From Flavobacterium sediminilitoris (lineage in GTDB: Bacteria > Bacteroidota > Bacteroidia > Flavobacteriales > Flavobacteriaceae), in NCBI RefSeq assembly GCF_023008245.1, contig NZ_CP090145.1:620001-684000 (forward strand): DNA of 64,000 nt, in the 5' to 3' direction. Shown here one piece after another: positions 16,713 to 25,410 of this stretch (positions within the stretch are counted from its first letter, which is position 1; each line of letters opens with the position of its first letter). The translations under genes and the position numbers were made by a program. Under the pieces are notes generated by a model that was given only the letters and a program-made list of their open reading frames with translations, was not told the DNA's origin and did no database searches.

Positions 16713-16907
16713 TTATACTGGATAAATTTCACACAAATGTCCAAGAGTTCCTATTCTATAGCATATTCCGCCTGAACAACATTCATTAGAACCACAACCA
16801 TAATTTGGCAAACTTAAAACACAAACTCTTTTTCCTCCATTAATGGTTCTTTGCTCTTTTTTAGTTAGCTGTTGAGCTCCTACTAAATTTAAAATTGATT
16901 TTTTCAT
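16713..16907 (-). CDS. GG-leader secreted peptide precursor, 6-Cys core
   Basis: 64 residues. Leader MKKSILNLVGAQQLTK then KEQRTINGG; cut after residue 25. The core KRVCVLSLPNYGCGSNECCS... has six cysteines (C, C, CC, C, C), the pattern of a compact disulfide knot. Lies 20 bases downstream of the precursor at 16928 and 8 bases before the one at 16704. Confidence 0.88.
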   Translation of the reverse strand: MKKSILNLVGAQQLTKKEQRTINGGKRVCVLSLPNYGCGSNECCSGGICYRIGTLGHLCEIYPV

Positions 16908-16927
16908 AATTTATATGATGTTAAATT

Positions 16928-17140
16928 TTAACAATTATCACCAATTACAGAACATTTTCTAGTAGCAGGATTCCATATTGGGTCGTATCCTACCAAGCTT
17001 AAGCACTGAGACTCTGTAGAGTTGAAAACTAAAGCGCCACATAAGTTGCTTAAGTCTGGAATTTTACCACCCTGTATCATTTTTTGCTCTGATTGAGACA
17101 ATTTTTGAGTTCCTGATAAATTTAAAATTTTATTTTTCAT
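16928..17140 (-). CDS. GG-leader secreted peptide precursor, 4-Cys core
   Basis: 70 residues. Leader MKNKILNLSGTQKLSQ then SEQKMIQGG. The 45-residue core has four widely spaced cysteines (LC, QC, KC and a terminal C). First gene of the three-gene precursor run 17140-16546. A partial GTCAA..TTGTC element lies about 25-50 bases upstream (17166-17190), weaker than the other boxes. Confidence 0.85.
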   Translation of the reverse strand: MKNKILNLSGTQKLSQSEQKMIQGGKIPDLSNLCGALVFNSTESQCLSLVGYDPIWNPATRKCSVIGDNC

Positions 17141-17420
17141 GATCTATTTTTATTTTTTTATTTGTTGTCAATTTTAGAACATTTTTGTCCCCTAAATTTT
17201 ATATTAAACGATGTATTCGATGTGAAAAAATCTGATTCAGAGTAACCCATTGAATGAAATTATTTAAAAACATCAGGCCGAGTGTTTTTTTGCACAGTAA
17301 AATGGAACAAAACTTCTCAACACATTTCAAAACTTTACATTTTAACAAAAAGACATTGAATATAAATAATTTAATACTTTTTTATATCGAACTCGTTTTT
17401 TTAGATTTCACCTCCAATTA

Positions 17421-17603
17421 TTAAAGCCCACATGCACTTACACAGCACTGTACTGTATCGCAATTTTTCTTAAAAACGCCATTACAATAACATGGAAAAG
17501 AAGCTCCTATAGGATCTGTTACTCTTAGTCCTCCTACAATTTCTTTCTGTGTTTTCTTTGACAATTCCTGAGCTCCTACTAAATTTAAAATTGATTTTTT
17601 CAT
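17421..17603 (-). CDS. GG-leader secreted peptide precursor, 6-Cys core
   Basis: 60 residues. Leader MKKSILNLVGAQELSK then KTQKEIVGG. The 35-residue core LRVTDPIGASFPCYC... has six cysteines with CYC and QCC pairs near the C-terminus. One of the best promoter boxes of the set lies upstream (17643-17690). It is separated from the precursor run at 17140 by 280 bases of AT-rich DNA, so it probably has its own transcript. Confidence 0.88.
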   Translation of the reverse strand: MKKSILNLVGAQELSKKTQKEIVGGLRVTDPIGASFPCYCNGVFKKNCDTVQCCVSACGL

Positions 17604-17642
17604 GATGCTAATAATTTAAAAAATGATTATTATCCCAAGATT

Positions 17643-17690
17643 TTTTAAGTCAACTGAGATTTCTTGACTATTGCTACAACAATATTTTTT
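17643..17690 (-). promoter_or_regulatory. Conserved precursor promoter box
   Basis: AGTCAACTGAGATTTCTTGACT region (17648-17669), flanked on the minus strand by an AATATTGTTGTAGCAATAG block before it and TTAAAAAATCTTGGGATAAT after it. About 40 bases upstream of the ATG at 17603. Together with 11946-11992 and 12646-12693 it defines a box of about 45 bases. Confidence 0.65.
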
Positions 17691-18083
17691 ATTCTAATTT
17701 TTAACTCTATAAAAAACCGTCAGTTTCGAGTATTTTCACTTTATTTTATAAAGCAAAAATGCGAGAAGAACGTTTAACCATTTTCATTTATCTTATCACA
17801 ATTCTTTAAAAGAATTACTCGAATTGACGAAAATTATAACTAAAAAAATTCAAGTATCCAACATATTATCTATTGGTAATCTACTTGTTTTTGTTGTAAA
17901 AATGTTCTTTTAACTAACTTTAAAAAAGAAATACAACGTTCACAATACTACAAAAAATATCTGACTCACAATTACAACTTTGTTGCCGAAATTGTTAAAA
18001 TAACAGAACAATAATCTAAATATTAATCATTTTAATGTTAAAAACACCAAATTAAAGTTATTCTTATAAAAATAAAAACTTAC
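17691..18083. other. Gene-free region with degraded palindromic repeat
   Basis: 393 AT-rich bases between the dehydratase C-terminal gene and the 6-Cys precursor's promoter box. At about 17718-17835 it has a worn copy of the dispersed repeat (CAGTTTCGAGTATTTTC ... TTACTCGAATTGACG). Nothing else recognised. Confidence 0.45.
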
Positions 18084-18944
18084 CTAATTCTTTGTTTCAG
18101 CCTTATAATAGCACGTTTTATAATACCTGAACAAATGATCGTAAACCAGTAACTCATACTCTCTTTGCCTAGAAGTATATTGTCTATTTAGCATCATGTG
18201 AACATGACTGTTTAGAAACGAAGGCAAAGAACTGTTAAACGAGATATTAATTGCTGAAATACATTTTTCTATCTTTTCTTTCTTTTGATCTATTTCATTA
18301 TACAGTGCCTTATTTTTAGCTTCATTTTTTCTCGTTAAAAACACATTTATTTCTTGCTCTTTGCTTCGATAGTGTTTATCAAATTCTTTTTTCAGATTTT
18401 TATATGCGTTAAATTCCTTTTTGAAAGCACTTTGCAAATGATCTAAAAAAACTAGCTTTTCATGTGCTGTAAGATTAAAAACACTTAAAAAACTATCTAT
18501 TGCCAAACAGCTAAAAAGCAGAGGTGTTATTGGGTTCTCAAATTGTTGTTGTAGTGTTATATAATTTAAAATCATTTCACTATCAGCTTGAAAAATAGAT
18601 TCTGTTACAGCATAAGGAATAATGTTATAACGTTCTATTTCTCTTTCATAAGTATCTAGTTGTGTTTTCCATATTAAATTTTGTTCCTGTAACGGATTAA
18701 AAATTTCTTGCATGGCATTTATAACCACCATTAAATTATTTGGATTTGTTATTTGAAATCGCAACCGTAAATGTGACTCTGGATCATGGTATCGAATGAA
18801 AAACCATTTTTGAATGATTCCCTTTGCTTTTAATGTTTCTATTTTTTCTGCTAAGTGATCTTGTAATATAAAATTGGCTGTTTTTACTCCACAATAAATT
18901 TTGTAATACAACCATTCACTTCCTAAATTAAACGTTCTTTTCAT
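18084..18944 (-). CDS. Lanthipeptide dehydratase C-terminal (elimination) domain protein
   Basis: 286 residues of the SpaB_C / 'thiopeptide-type bacteriocin biosynthesis' family. The start EWLYYKIYCGVKTANFIL and the HDPESHLRLRF motif (His and Arg residues for glutamate elimination) are typical. In class I lanthipeptide systems this half removes glutamate from glutamylated Ser/Thr to give dehydro residues. Here it is a separate gene, 5 bases after the stop of the N-terminal half, as is usual in Bacteroidota split LanB systems. Co-translated with it. Confidence 0.88.
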   Translation of the reverse strand: MKRTFNLGSEWLYYKIYCGVKTANFILQDHLAEKIETLKAKGIIQKWFFIRYHDPESHLRLRFQITNPNNLMVVINAMQEIFNPLQEQNLIWKTQLDTYEREIERYNIIPYAVTESIFQADSEMILNYITLQQQFENPITPLLFSCLAIDSFLSVFNLTAHEKLVFLDHLQSAFKKEFNAYKNLKKEFDKHYRSKEQEINVFLTRKNEAKNKALYNEIDQKKEKIEKCISAINISFNSSLPSFLNSHVHMMLNRQYTSRQREYELLVYDHLFRYYKTCYYKAETKN

Positions 18945-18949
18945 TTTTC

Positions 18950-21124
18950 CTATTTTACTTTTTCTTTAAAAAATGAAAGTATCACTTGGTTCGTATACTG
19001 ATTTTCTGCTATGTCTTGCACCACATTGTTTGTTGCAAATAAAAATTCTTCTAAAACAACTTTATTTTTTGTTTTAGCCGTTTTCACAAGAATATCAAAA
19101 CTTATTTCTTTTTCTAAATCTAGTAATAGTGTGTTATCACCACTTACAATAGTTATATATTTTGGTATTTTGTTTTTTTGCTTCCAATTTTCAAAGTCGC
19201 TATTAAATTGTTGGTTTTTTAAATCATCATAATACACATACCATCTGGCTTTAGCCAAAATGACATCTTTATAGCGCACTTGCGGAAAATAATTATAATG
19301 TCCTTTTAAAACACCCCAATTAAAACGATACACCGGATGTATTGCTTGCCCTTGCAAATCGCACAAAAACTGATAAATAGGCAATGAGCTGTTTGTATAA
19401 TTGTGAGCATTTGAAAGACAAGGAATAATTCTCTTATTGAGTCGTTTTGATTTTAAAACTATTGTATTTTGCACTATCGAAATATACAAATCATCTAGTG
19501 CAATTTGATTTTCTTTTTCCATATTACTGTTTGCTAAATATGGAATCTCATAGTCTCTTAGTACAGGTCTTTTTAGTATGTTACCGGTTCTAGATTCGGG
19601 TATGTGTGCTATTTCTGCTAAAACAGCATCTTCATTTAATTCTTTTTCTTTGGCTATAATTTCTTTAGCCAGTTTGTGAATGTTTTCATTTCCATTACAA
19701 AATCGGCCTATTAATTTTGCTGCACTAAAATTGCCTAACGATTCTAAAACAATCATTTCTCTTTCTTCTATGTTAATTATTTCAATCATAGCCGAAAAAG
19801 TAGCAGGTAATGTACCAGAATAGGCTTCAAAGTCTTTAACATCATCATCATTTAGTATCAGTATTCTTTCCTCTTTTGCTAAACAAGTTTGTACTTTTTC
19901 TTCTAGCGTATAACTCCATTTAGTCCATAATTCAGAAACTGCTATTTCTTTTGTTTCTTTCGCTATCGTAAATAAGTCTAAAATAGGATGTGAATCTTTT
20001 TCATTGCTGTTTTGAAGATAGCCTATTCCTATTTCAACGTCTAACACCATACTTAAAGGCATTTCTTTCGTTTCATATCGTTTTAGAAATGCTTTTTTAA
20101 ACTGTTCTAAATTTCGGTTTGCACTATATTGTTGTGTTTTAGCCAAAAAAGCTATGGCTTGTTTTAATTTTTGAACATTCTTTTTGTTTACCGTATTGGT
20201 TGTGGTGTGCGTATAAAGATCGGTTTGCAATAAATACTTGGCATCATATTCTTTTGTTACTTTTTCTATTTGGTTTTGCACATTTTTTAATACGCTAACA
20301 TCATAATTTGCTGTTAGTGTGTGTATCGCTTTTTTTATAGCTCTTGTTTTTTCTGCCACTTCGGGTATAGCTTCTAATAGGGCTATAACTCGTTGCATTT
20401 CCATATCTCCTATAATAGTAGCTTCCAAATTACTCACTAGTATTTGATTGTCTATAAGCTTATTTACAAATATTGTTGCTTCTTCTTTTTCTAGGTCACT
20501 TTCTATTATTTCCGCTACTAATGCTTCTATTGTGCATCCTTGTTGTGCTTTTTCTAATATTCGTGTTACGCTTTCATTTTTGCGTATGGCTGCTATACTA
20601 TGCTCTCGTTTTTTATTGGTATAAGTATATTCTGTGTATCTATAAAAAGAACCCACACTATACAAACTCGTATTAGGAAAATAGTGCAACTGGCTTTTGA
20701 TTTCTTCATCTTTGGCTAATGTTTGCAAAAGCGCAATCCAAAATTGCATATCAAACTGATTGTGTGTACTATAACAATCTTTAGATGCTAATTCTATTTT
20801 GGTTTCCTTTCCCAGTGTTCCTGTTGTGCATCCTGCAAATAACCCAAAAGGAGTAGAACGAGAACACATTCTGGCAATATATTTTAAAAGCGATTGTTCT
20901 AAATGTTTCCCTTTCTCTACTGTGAATTTCTCAGGGTTTTGGTTGTATTTTTCTATCTGACTTAACAGTTCTGGTGTTGCCAATGCTATTGCATTTTTCA
21001 CATGCTTATCCCTTATTGTTTCAAATAGTTTTTCTCTACTATAATTTTGCAATAGCGCTATATAATAGTTTACAGGATATACTGGTGTACGCAATATTGT
21101 AGTTTGAAATGCTGAAAAATTCAT
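18950..21124 (-). CDS. Lanthipeptide dehydratase N-terminal (glutamylation) domain protein
   Basis: 724 residues of the LanB N-terminal family: ILRTPVYPVNYYIALLQ at the start, then LLKYIARMCSRSTPFGLFAGCTTGTLG at about residue 90-115, and the late motif YFPQVRYKDVILAKARWYV. It transfers glutamate from charged tRNA(Glu) to Ser/Thr in a precursor. Length fits a split LanB without the elimination domain, which is the next gene. The nearest plausible substrate is the precursor at 23283-23507. No LanC cyclase gene is found in the window. Confidence 0.9.
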   Translation of the reverse strand: MNFSAFQTTILRTPVYPVNYYIALLQNYSREKLFETIRDKHVKNAIALATPELLSQIEKYNQNPEKFTVEKGKHLEQSLLKYIARMCSRSTPFGLFAGCTTGTLGKETKIELASKDCYSTHNQFDMQFWIALLQTLAKDEEIKSQLHYFPNTSLYSVGSFYRYTEYTYTNKKREHSIAAIRKNESVTRILEKAQQGCTIEALVAEIIESDLEKEEATIFVNKLIDNQILVSNLEATIIGDMEMQRVIALLEAIPEVAEKTRAIKKAIHTLTANYDVSVLKNVQNQIEKVTKEYDAKYLLQTDLYTHTTTNTVNKKNVQKLKQAIAFLAKTQQYSANRNLEQFKKAFLKRYETKEMPLSMVLDVEIGIGYLQNSNEKDSHPILDLFTIAKETKEIAVSELWTKWSYTLEEKVQTCLAKEERILILNDDDVKDFEAYSGTLPATFSAMIEIINIEEREMIVLESLGNFSAAKLIGRFCNGNENIHKLAKEIIAKEKELNEDAVLAEIAHIPESRTGNILKRPVLRDYEIPYLANSNMEKENQIALDDLYISIVQNTIVLKSKRLNKRIIPCLSNAHNYTNSSLPIYQFLCDLQGQAIHPVYRFNWGVLKGHYNYFPQVRYKDVILAKARWYVYYDDLKNQQFNSDFENWKQKNKIPKYITIVSGDNTLLLDLEKEISFDILVKTAKTKNKVVLEEFLFATNNVVQDIAENQYTNQVILSFFKEKVK

Positions 21125-21600
21125 TTTTTTTGTAACTATAGAATTAAACTATTTTTTCTTAAAAACAAGAATAGAAAGCCCTTACCGACTTTCTCGGATG
21201 CTTTTTATTCATAATAAAAAGGGGAGCATCACTTCGAGTATGCAGCGTATCGAGAAGTTTTATTTTATTTCATAAATAGCACTCGAACAGAGGGAATACA
21301 AACAAAAAACTAATTTATAACATAATTATTAACCATTAAATTCCACAATCTTATCATGCTGTAAGCATCCCATTTGCAGCTCAATAATACGGAGTTTCTA
21401 ATGCGACCCTTACAGCATGACAAGTTTGTGGTTCTCGATACTCGTCACTTCGAGTGCGAAGCGTATCGAGAAGTATTCCTATAATTATAAAGTTCTCGAT
21501 ACATTTTTTACGAAATTGCTGTTCGCATTTCATAAAAAAAACTCGAACTGACGTAGATTGTCTTAAAAACTAATTACACCCAAAAGGTATTATTTAATAT
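21125..21600. repeat. Cluster of dispersed palindromic repeats, no gene
   Basis: Contains the CACTTCGAGTGCGAAGCGTA..GAGAAG element (21445-21472, and a variant at 21229-21258), the GTTCTCGATACATTTTT..GCTGTTCGCATTTCATAAA element (21491-21548) and the CATGCTGTAAGCATCCCAT / CTTACAGCATGACAAG inverted pair (21355-21425). About 138 bases (21288-21425) are nearly identical to 30170-30308. Confidence 0.75.
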
Positions 21601-23271
21601 TTATTTTTTTCTTTTACTTACTTCTTCTGCCATTTTCATAGCATTATAAGTATTGAGTATTTTACCCGTTTTACATAATTCAGAAAAATGAACCATTTCA
21701 TCTTTTGTTCCAGGTTTAATGACCATCTTATCAACAGTAACCCCTGATTCTAGAATAATATTCTTTACTTCAGCAACCGTAAGGTTAGGATAATACAACC
21801 ATATTAAAGCAGATGTTCCTGAAACCATAGGAGCTGCTAAAGATGTTCCTGAATCATATTTATACTTATTATCTGGAATGGCTACATAAATTTCTTCCCC
21901 AGGTGCAAAAATATCCACATTGTTTTTGCCATAATTTGAAAAAGAAGTAACCATAGTACTATCTTCTCGTTTTGAAACAGAACCAACATTGATAAAATTA
22001 TCAACTACTTCTTTCTCTTCTTTATAATTATAATCGTCTGGATAATACGAATATTTATCAATATCTTTTTTTAAATTGCCTGAACAATGAACAATTAATA
22101 CATTTTTATCCTCCGCATATTTTAATGCATTGGTTACCCATATTTTATTTAATGAAAATTCTTTACCAAAAGACATATTAATTATTTTAGCTCCATTATC
22201 AACAGCATAATAAATAGCCATAGCAATATCTTTATCATGTTCGTCTCCCGAAACAGAGATACTTAGCGGCATTATCTTAATATTATCATGAAATCCTTTA
22301 GTCCCTTTATCATTTTTACGATTGGCAGCTATTATACTTGAAACTTCTGTACTATGATATTGCAAATCTTTGAATGAATTAACTATATTATTTCCATATC
22401 CTTTTTCTAATATATTTGGATTATCTCTTATAAATTTTCTATCATCAAAATCAATATTTAGATTTTGCATGATTATAGAATCCATTTGTATTCTTGTATG
22501 AATAATATCATTTAAATTTTTATCATTTTGTTCATAACAAACAATCATACAATCTATTAAGGCTCCTAAATCTTTATCGTTATTATCTACTCTTTCCCTA
22601 TAAGATTTATCATTAGTTTTATATAATTGATATAGACTATCTAAATCTTTTAGCGTGTAATTTTCATTAGGAAAGAAGTATCGTAATGTATCTTTGGCTA
22701 ATGGATAGGTTTCAATCTTATATGATAAAGATTTTCGCCAGTTATTATAATAACTTAAATAGTATTCTGAATATGATTTTGCATAATTATACTCTTCAAA
22801 AACATCATATAACTCTTTAGAAATATCTTCTTTTTCTTTATTCTTAAAAATATTATCCCATTTTTGAATAATTCTTGTGTATTCAAAATTTCCATATATA
22901 AAATATCCTCCATCTGGTTTTCCTACAAAGTTCCAACCATTTATATCATCTATATAGCCATTAGAGTCGTCATCAATATTATTGTTAGGTATTTCGCTTT
23001 TATTAATCCAAAGTTGTCCTTCTAAATCTTCATGGTTTAAATCAATTTGTGTATCTAAAACAGCAACAATAACTTCATTGTTTATTTTATCAATATTTTC
23101 ATTGTGCCATTTCTCTAAAGATATACCATAGACATTATCTGATATATAATCTTTATGGCTCCAAAAATCAATTGGATCGTTTAATAATCCAATTGATTTT
23201 TTTTTCATCCTATCAAAAGTTGAACAGCAAACGAAAAAAACTGTTAATGTTAAAAAAAAAGCTTTCTTCAT
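21601..23271 (-). CDS. S8 subtilisin-like serine protease lipoprotein, candidate leader peptidase
   Basis: 556 residues with a lipoprotein signal (AFFLTLTVFFVCCSTF). The catalytic triad is Asp73 (AVLDTQIDLNHEDL), His306 (YHSTEVSSIIAANR) and Ser477 (SGTSLAAPMVSG), with oxyanion Asn399 (HCSGN). About 230 residues lie between Asp and His, a large insert seen in other Bacteroidota S8 lipoproteins. It starts 11 bases after the stop of the lanthipeptide-type precursor and precedes the dehydratase genes by 476 bases, so it is a candidate LanP-like maturation protease. It may instead be a general periplasmic or surface protease. Confidence 0.85.
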   Translation of the reverse strand: MKKAFFLTLTVFFVCCSTFDRMKKKSIGLLNDPIDFWSHKDYISDNVYGISLEKWHNENIDKINNEVIVAVLDTQIDLNHEDLEGQLWINKSEIPNNNIDDDSNGYIDDINGWNFVGKPDGGYFIYGNFEYTRIIQKWDNIFKNKEKEDISKELYDVFEEYNYAKSYSEYYLSYYNNWRKSLSYKIETYPLAKDTLRYFFPNENYTLKDLDSLYQLYKTNDKSYRERVDNNDKDLGALIDCMIVCYEQNDKNLNDIIHTRIQMDSIIMQNLNIDFDDRKFIRDNPNILEKGYGNNIVNSFKDLQYHSTEVSSIIAANRKNDKGTKGFHDNIKIMPLSISVSGDEHDKDIAMAIYYAVDNGAKIINMSFGKEFSLNKIWVTNALKYAEDKNVLIVHCSGNLKKDIDKYSYYPDDYNYKEEKEVVDNFINVGSVSKREDSTMVTSFSNYGKNNVDIFAPGEEIYVAIPDNKYKYDSGTSLAAPMVSGTSALIWLYYPNLTVAEVKNIILESGVTVDKMVIKPGTKDEMVHFSELCKTGKILNTYNAMKMAEEVSKRKK

Positions 23272-23282
23272 TAATAATTAAT

Positions 23283-23507
23283 TTAAGGATTATTTGTTCT
23301 ATTTGGAATATTAGGAATATTAGGAGCAGGTTGTCTCGGATCATGTCTTGGGTCTCTACACTCTCTTGAAGAGTCTGGGTCATTTGTGTTAGTTGTTGTA
23401 CAAATAACAGAAGATCCATCGTCACCACCATTAATAGTTCGCATAATATTTAACTTAGCGATTTCAAATTTTTCTAAAGTAAACTTTCCTTTTGTTTCTT
23501 TTTTCAT
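23283..23507 (-). CDS. Class I lanthipeptide-type precursor
   Basis: 74 residues. Leader MKKETKGKFTLEKFEIAKLN then IMRTINGG. The KFTLEKFEIAKLN segment is the kind of leader seen in Bacteroidota class I lanthipeptides and differs from the KKSILNL leader of the other precursors. The core begins DDGSSVICTTTNTNDPDSS, with eight or more Ser/Thr and two cysteines in total, and ends in a Pro/Asn/Arg-rich tail (PNIPNIPNRTNNP). The same operon encodes an S8 protease, followed by the split dehydratase. That the Ser/Thr residues are dehydrated is inference. Confidence 0.75.
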   Translation of the reverse strand: MKKETKGKFTLEKFEIAKLNIMRTINGGDDGSSVICTTTNTNDPDSSRECRDPRHDPRQPAPNIPNIPNRTNNP

Positions 23508-23584
23508 GTTGTTTATGTTTTAAATTGTTGTGTAGCAAATATAGTTTTCAATTGTAAAAACCACCTCATAAAATAGCAAGTAGT

Positions 23585-23608
23585 ACACGGAATTCATGAA
23601 TTCCGTGT
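23585..23608. repeat. 24-bp perfect palindrome downstream of regulator
   Basis: Half-site ACACGGAATTCA. It shares the core GGAATTCATGAATTCC with the 46-bp palindrome at 25411-25456. The two flank the regulator gene 23644-25338. There is no T-run, so it is not a classical terminator. Confidence 0.7.
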
Positions 23609-23643
23609 GCAAAATAAAACCTAAATCATTAAAAAACAACACA

Positions 23644-25338
23644 TTAACTCTCTATTAATTTTTTTATAAAATACGATGGTTTTATCCCTGTTCGCTTAAA
23701 AAACGCACTCGAAAAAGCTTCTGCATTGTTAAAACCTGCTTCTTCGGCTATGGCCTTAATGGTGTATTTTCGCATTCCTTCATTACTTTTTAATTCAAAA
23801 ACAATATAGTCAATACGCAAATCATTAATATAGCGTACAAAAGGTTTTTCTTTTTTAGTATTGATTATAGTAGATAAATATTTCGGATTGGTTCCAAAAT
23901 CTTGGGCTATATTGTTCAGGGTAATATTAGGCTTTAAAAACTGTTTCTTTTTTTCAAAAGCAACAAGTTGCTTTAATATGTTATTAGCGGTTTCTTCAAC
24001 AATGCCTAAATCATTGTCTTTTATTTCCTCTATCGTTTCAATCTCAATTTTAGTATTATCGCCTTCTTCTTTTGTTTGCATTAAAGCTTCAAAGCGTTTT
24101 TTATACGCTTTCTTTTGCTGAGTTTGTCGCATTACAAGAAACAAACTAATCATAATAATACCTCCTAAAGCAATCATTATCCCATGATTGCTTTTTTTAT
24201 CTTGATGTAGCCCTTCAATAATATTCTCTTTCTCCTGCATTAAATTTGGAATATCATATTCTTTTTTAAATTTTCTAGTCAATTCCTTATAGTTAACTTG
24301 TAAAACACTATCTATACTCATTAAGGTGTTGAGATAATACAATTGTTTTTCTTTTTCTCCTTTATTCTTGTAATATTTAATTAAGTAATGATATCCATGA
24401 ACAAACTCAGGTGTTATATATTTTAGTTTTTTATAAACACTATCAACCTTTTCATAATATTTAACAGTCTTATCTACTTTGTTTAAACCGTTAAACGATT
24501 TTGCATAATAATAGTAGGACGCTATTTGATTCATTTGTTCATCATATTCTATCATTATCGGAAGTGCCTTATCAATACTATCTATTGCACTTTTATAATT
24601 TCCTTTTAAACATTGAGTTGCTCCTTCATTCAAAATAAAAAACCCTTTTAATCTTTCATTTTTAAATTCAGTCGATTCTAACTCTCTATAGCCTAATCGA
24701 TTATAATATGATGAAGAATCTAACTGATGTAATGCTCTATGTGCATCTGCAATTGCAAAAATTGTACTCACATAACTGTTATAGTATCTAACTTCTTTTC
24801 CTTTATTTTTTCCATAAAACTTATAACATTGTCTATATAACTCTAAAGCTTCCGAAATTTCTCCCATATCCTCAGATTTAATAATTGCGATTGCTAATCT
24901 AGCCCTAAAAATGTAATCTAAATCATTATTCTTTTTTGCCCAGCTTTCCGCTTGAATATAATTCTCTATAGCCAATTTAAAATCTCTTTTTGCATCTAAC
25001 TTTCTTGCTCTTTCATAATATGCAACCATTGGAAACTTATCATTACTTTCTTTTTCAGCATATATAGTAACACTATCTAAATACTTAATAGCATCATAAA
25101 AATTATGAATATTTGACATCATGTAATAGCCTTTAGCTATTCTTAAATCTTTTTTTTCTTTTTTTGCTTTTAATAGATAAGCATTTGCATATTTTTTTTG
25201 TAGTTCAAAATTATTTTCGATTTTAGCAAAACCCGCAAGTAATTCTTCGTATGTTTTGTTACTTAATTCATTTTTATCGGTTTGTGCAGTGGTTAAAAAA
25301 GATAAAAAGGCAAATAAATAGATAAAAAGTTCCTTCAT
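23644..25338 (-). CDS. Membrane-anchored TPR protein with AraC-type DNA-binding domain
   Basis: 564 residues from the ATG at 25338, which opens a signal peptide (MKELFIYLFAFLSFLTTAQT); the frame runs on to 25446 but that part overlaps a palindrome and is unlikely to be coding. TPR helices occupy residues about 40-350, one membrane helix follows (IMIALGGIIMISLFLVM), and the C-terminus is an AraC HTH pair (TIKAIAEEAGFNNAEAFSSAFFKRTGIKPSYF). Same architecture as 14687-16417. It lies directly upstream (137 bases) of the lanthipeptide-type precursor and so is a candidate regulator of it. Confidence 0.85.
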   Translation of the reverse strand: MKELFIYLFAFLSFLTTAQTDKNELSNKTYEELLAGFAKIENNFELQKKYANAYLLKAKKEKKDLRIAKGYYMMSNIHNFYDAIKYLDSVTIYAEKESNDKFPMVAYYERARKLDAKRDFKLAIENYIQAESWAKKNNDLDYIFRARLAIAIIKSEDMGEISEALELYRQCYKFYGKNKGKEVRYYNSYVSTIFAIADAHRALHQLDSSSYYNRLGYRELESTEFKNERLKGFFILNEGATQCLKGNYKSAIDSIDKALPIMIEYDEQMNQIASYYYYAKSFNGLNKVDKTVKYYEKVDSVYKKLKYITPEFVHGYHYLIKYYKNKGEKEKQLYYLNTLMSIDSVLQVNYKELTRKFKKEYDIPNLMQEKENIIEGLHQDKKSNHGIMIALGGIIMISLFLVMRQTQQKKAYKKRFEALMQTKEEGDNTKIEIETIEEIKDNDLGIVEETANNILKQLVAFEKKKQFLKPNITLNNIAQDFGTNPKYLSTIINTKKEKPFVRYINDLRIDYIVFELKSNEGMRKYTIKAIAEEAGFNNAEAFSSAFFKRTGIKPSYFIKKLIES

Positions 25339-25410
25339 ATTTGTTTGTATATTGTTTGTTTCAAAAATAGTATATTCTGTTGTTATTCGGGCAATTTCAC
25401 ACTTGGAATT

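Noticed and set aside
23213..23431. 72-residue minus-strand open frame
   Set aside because: Overlaps the precursor at 23283 and the protease start in another frame.
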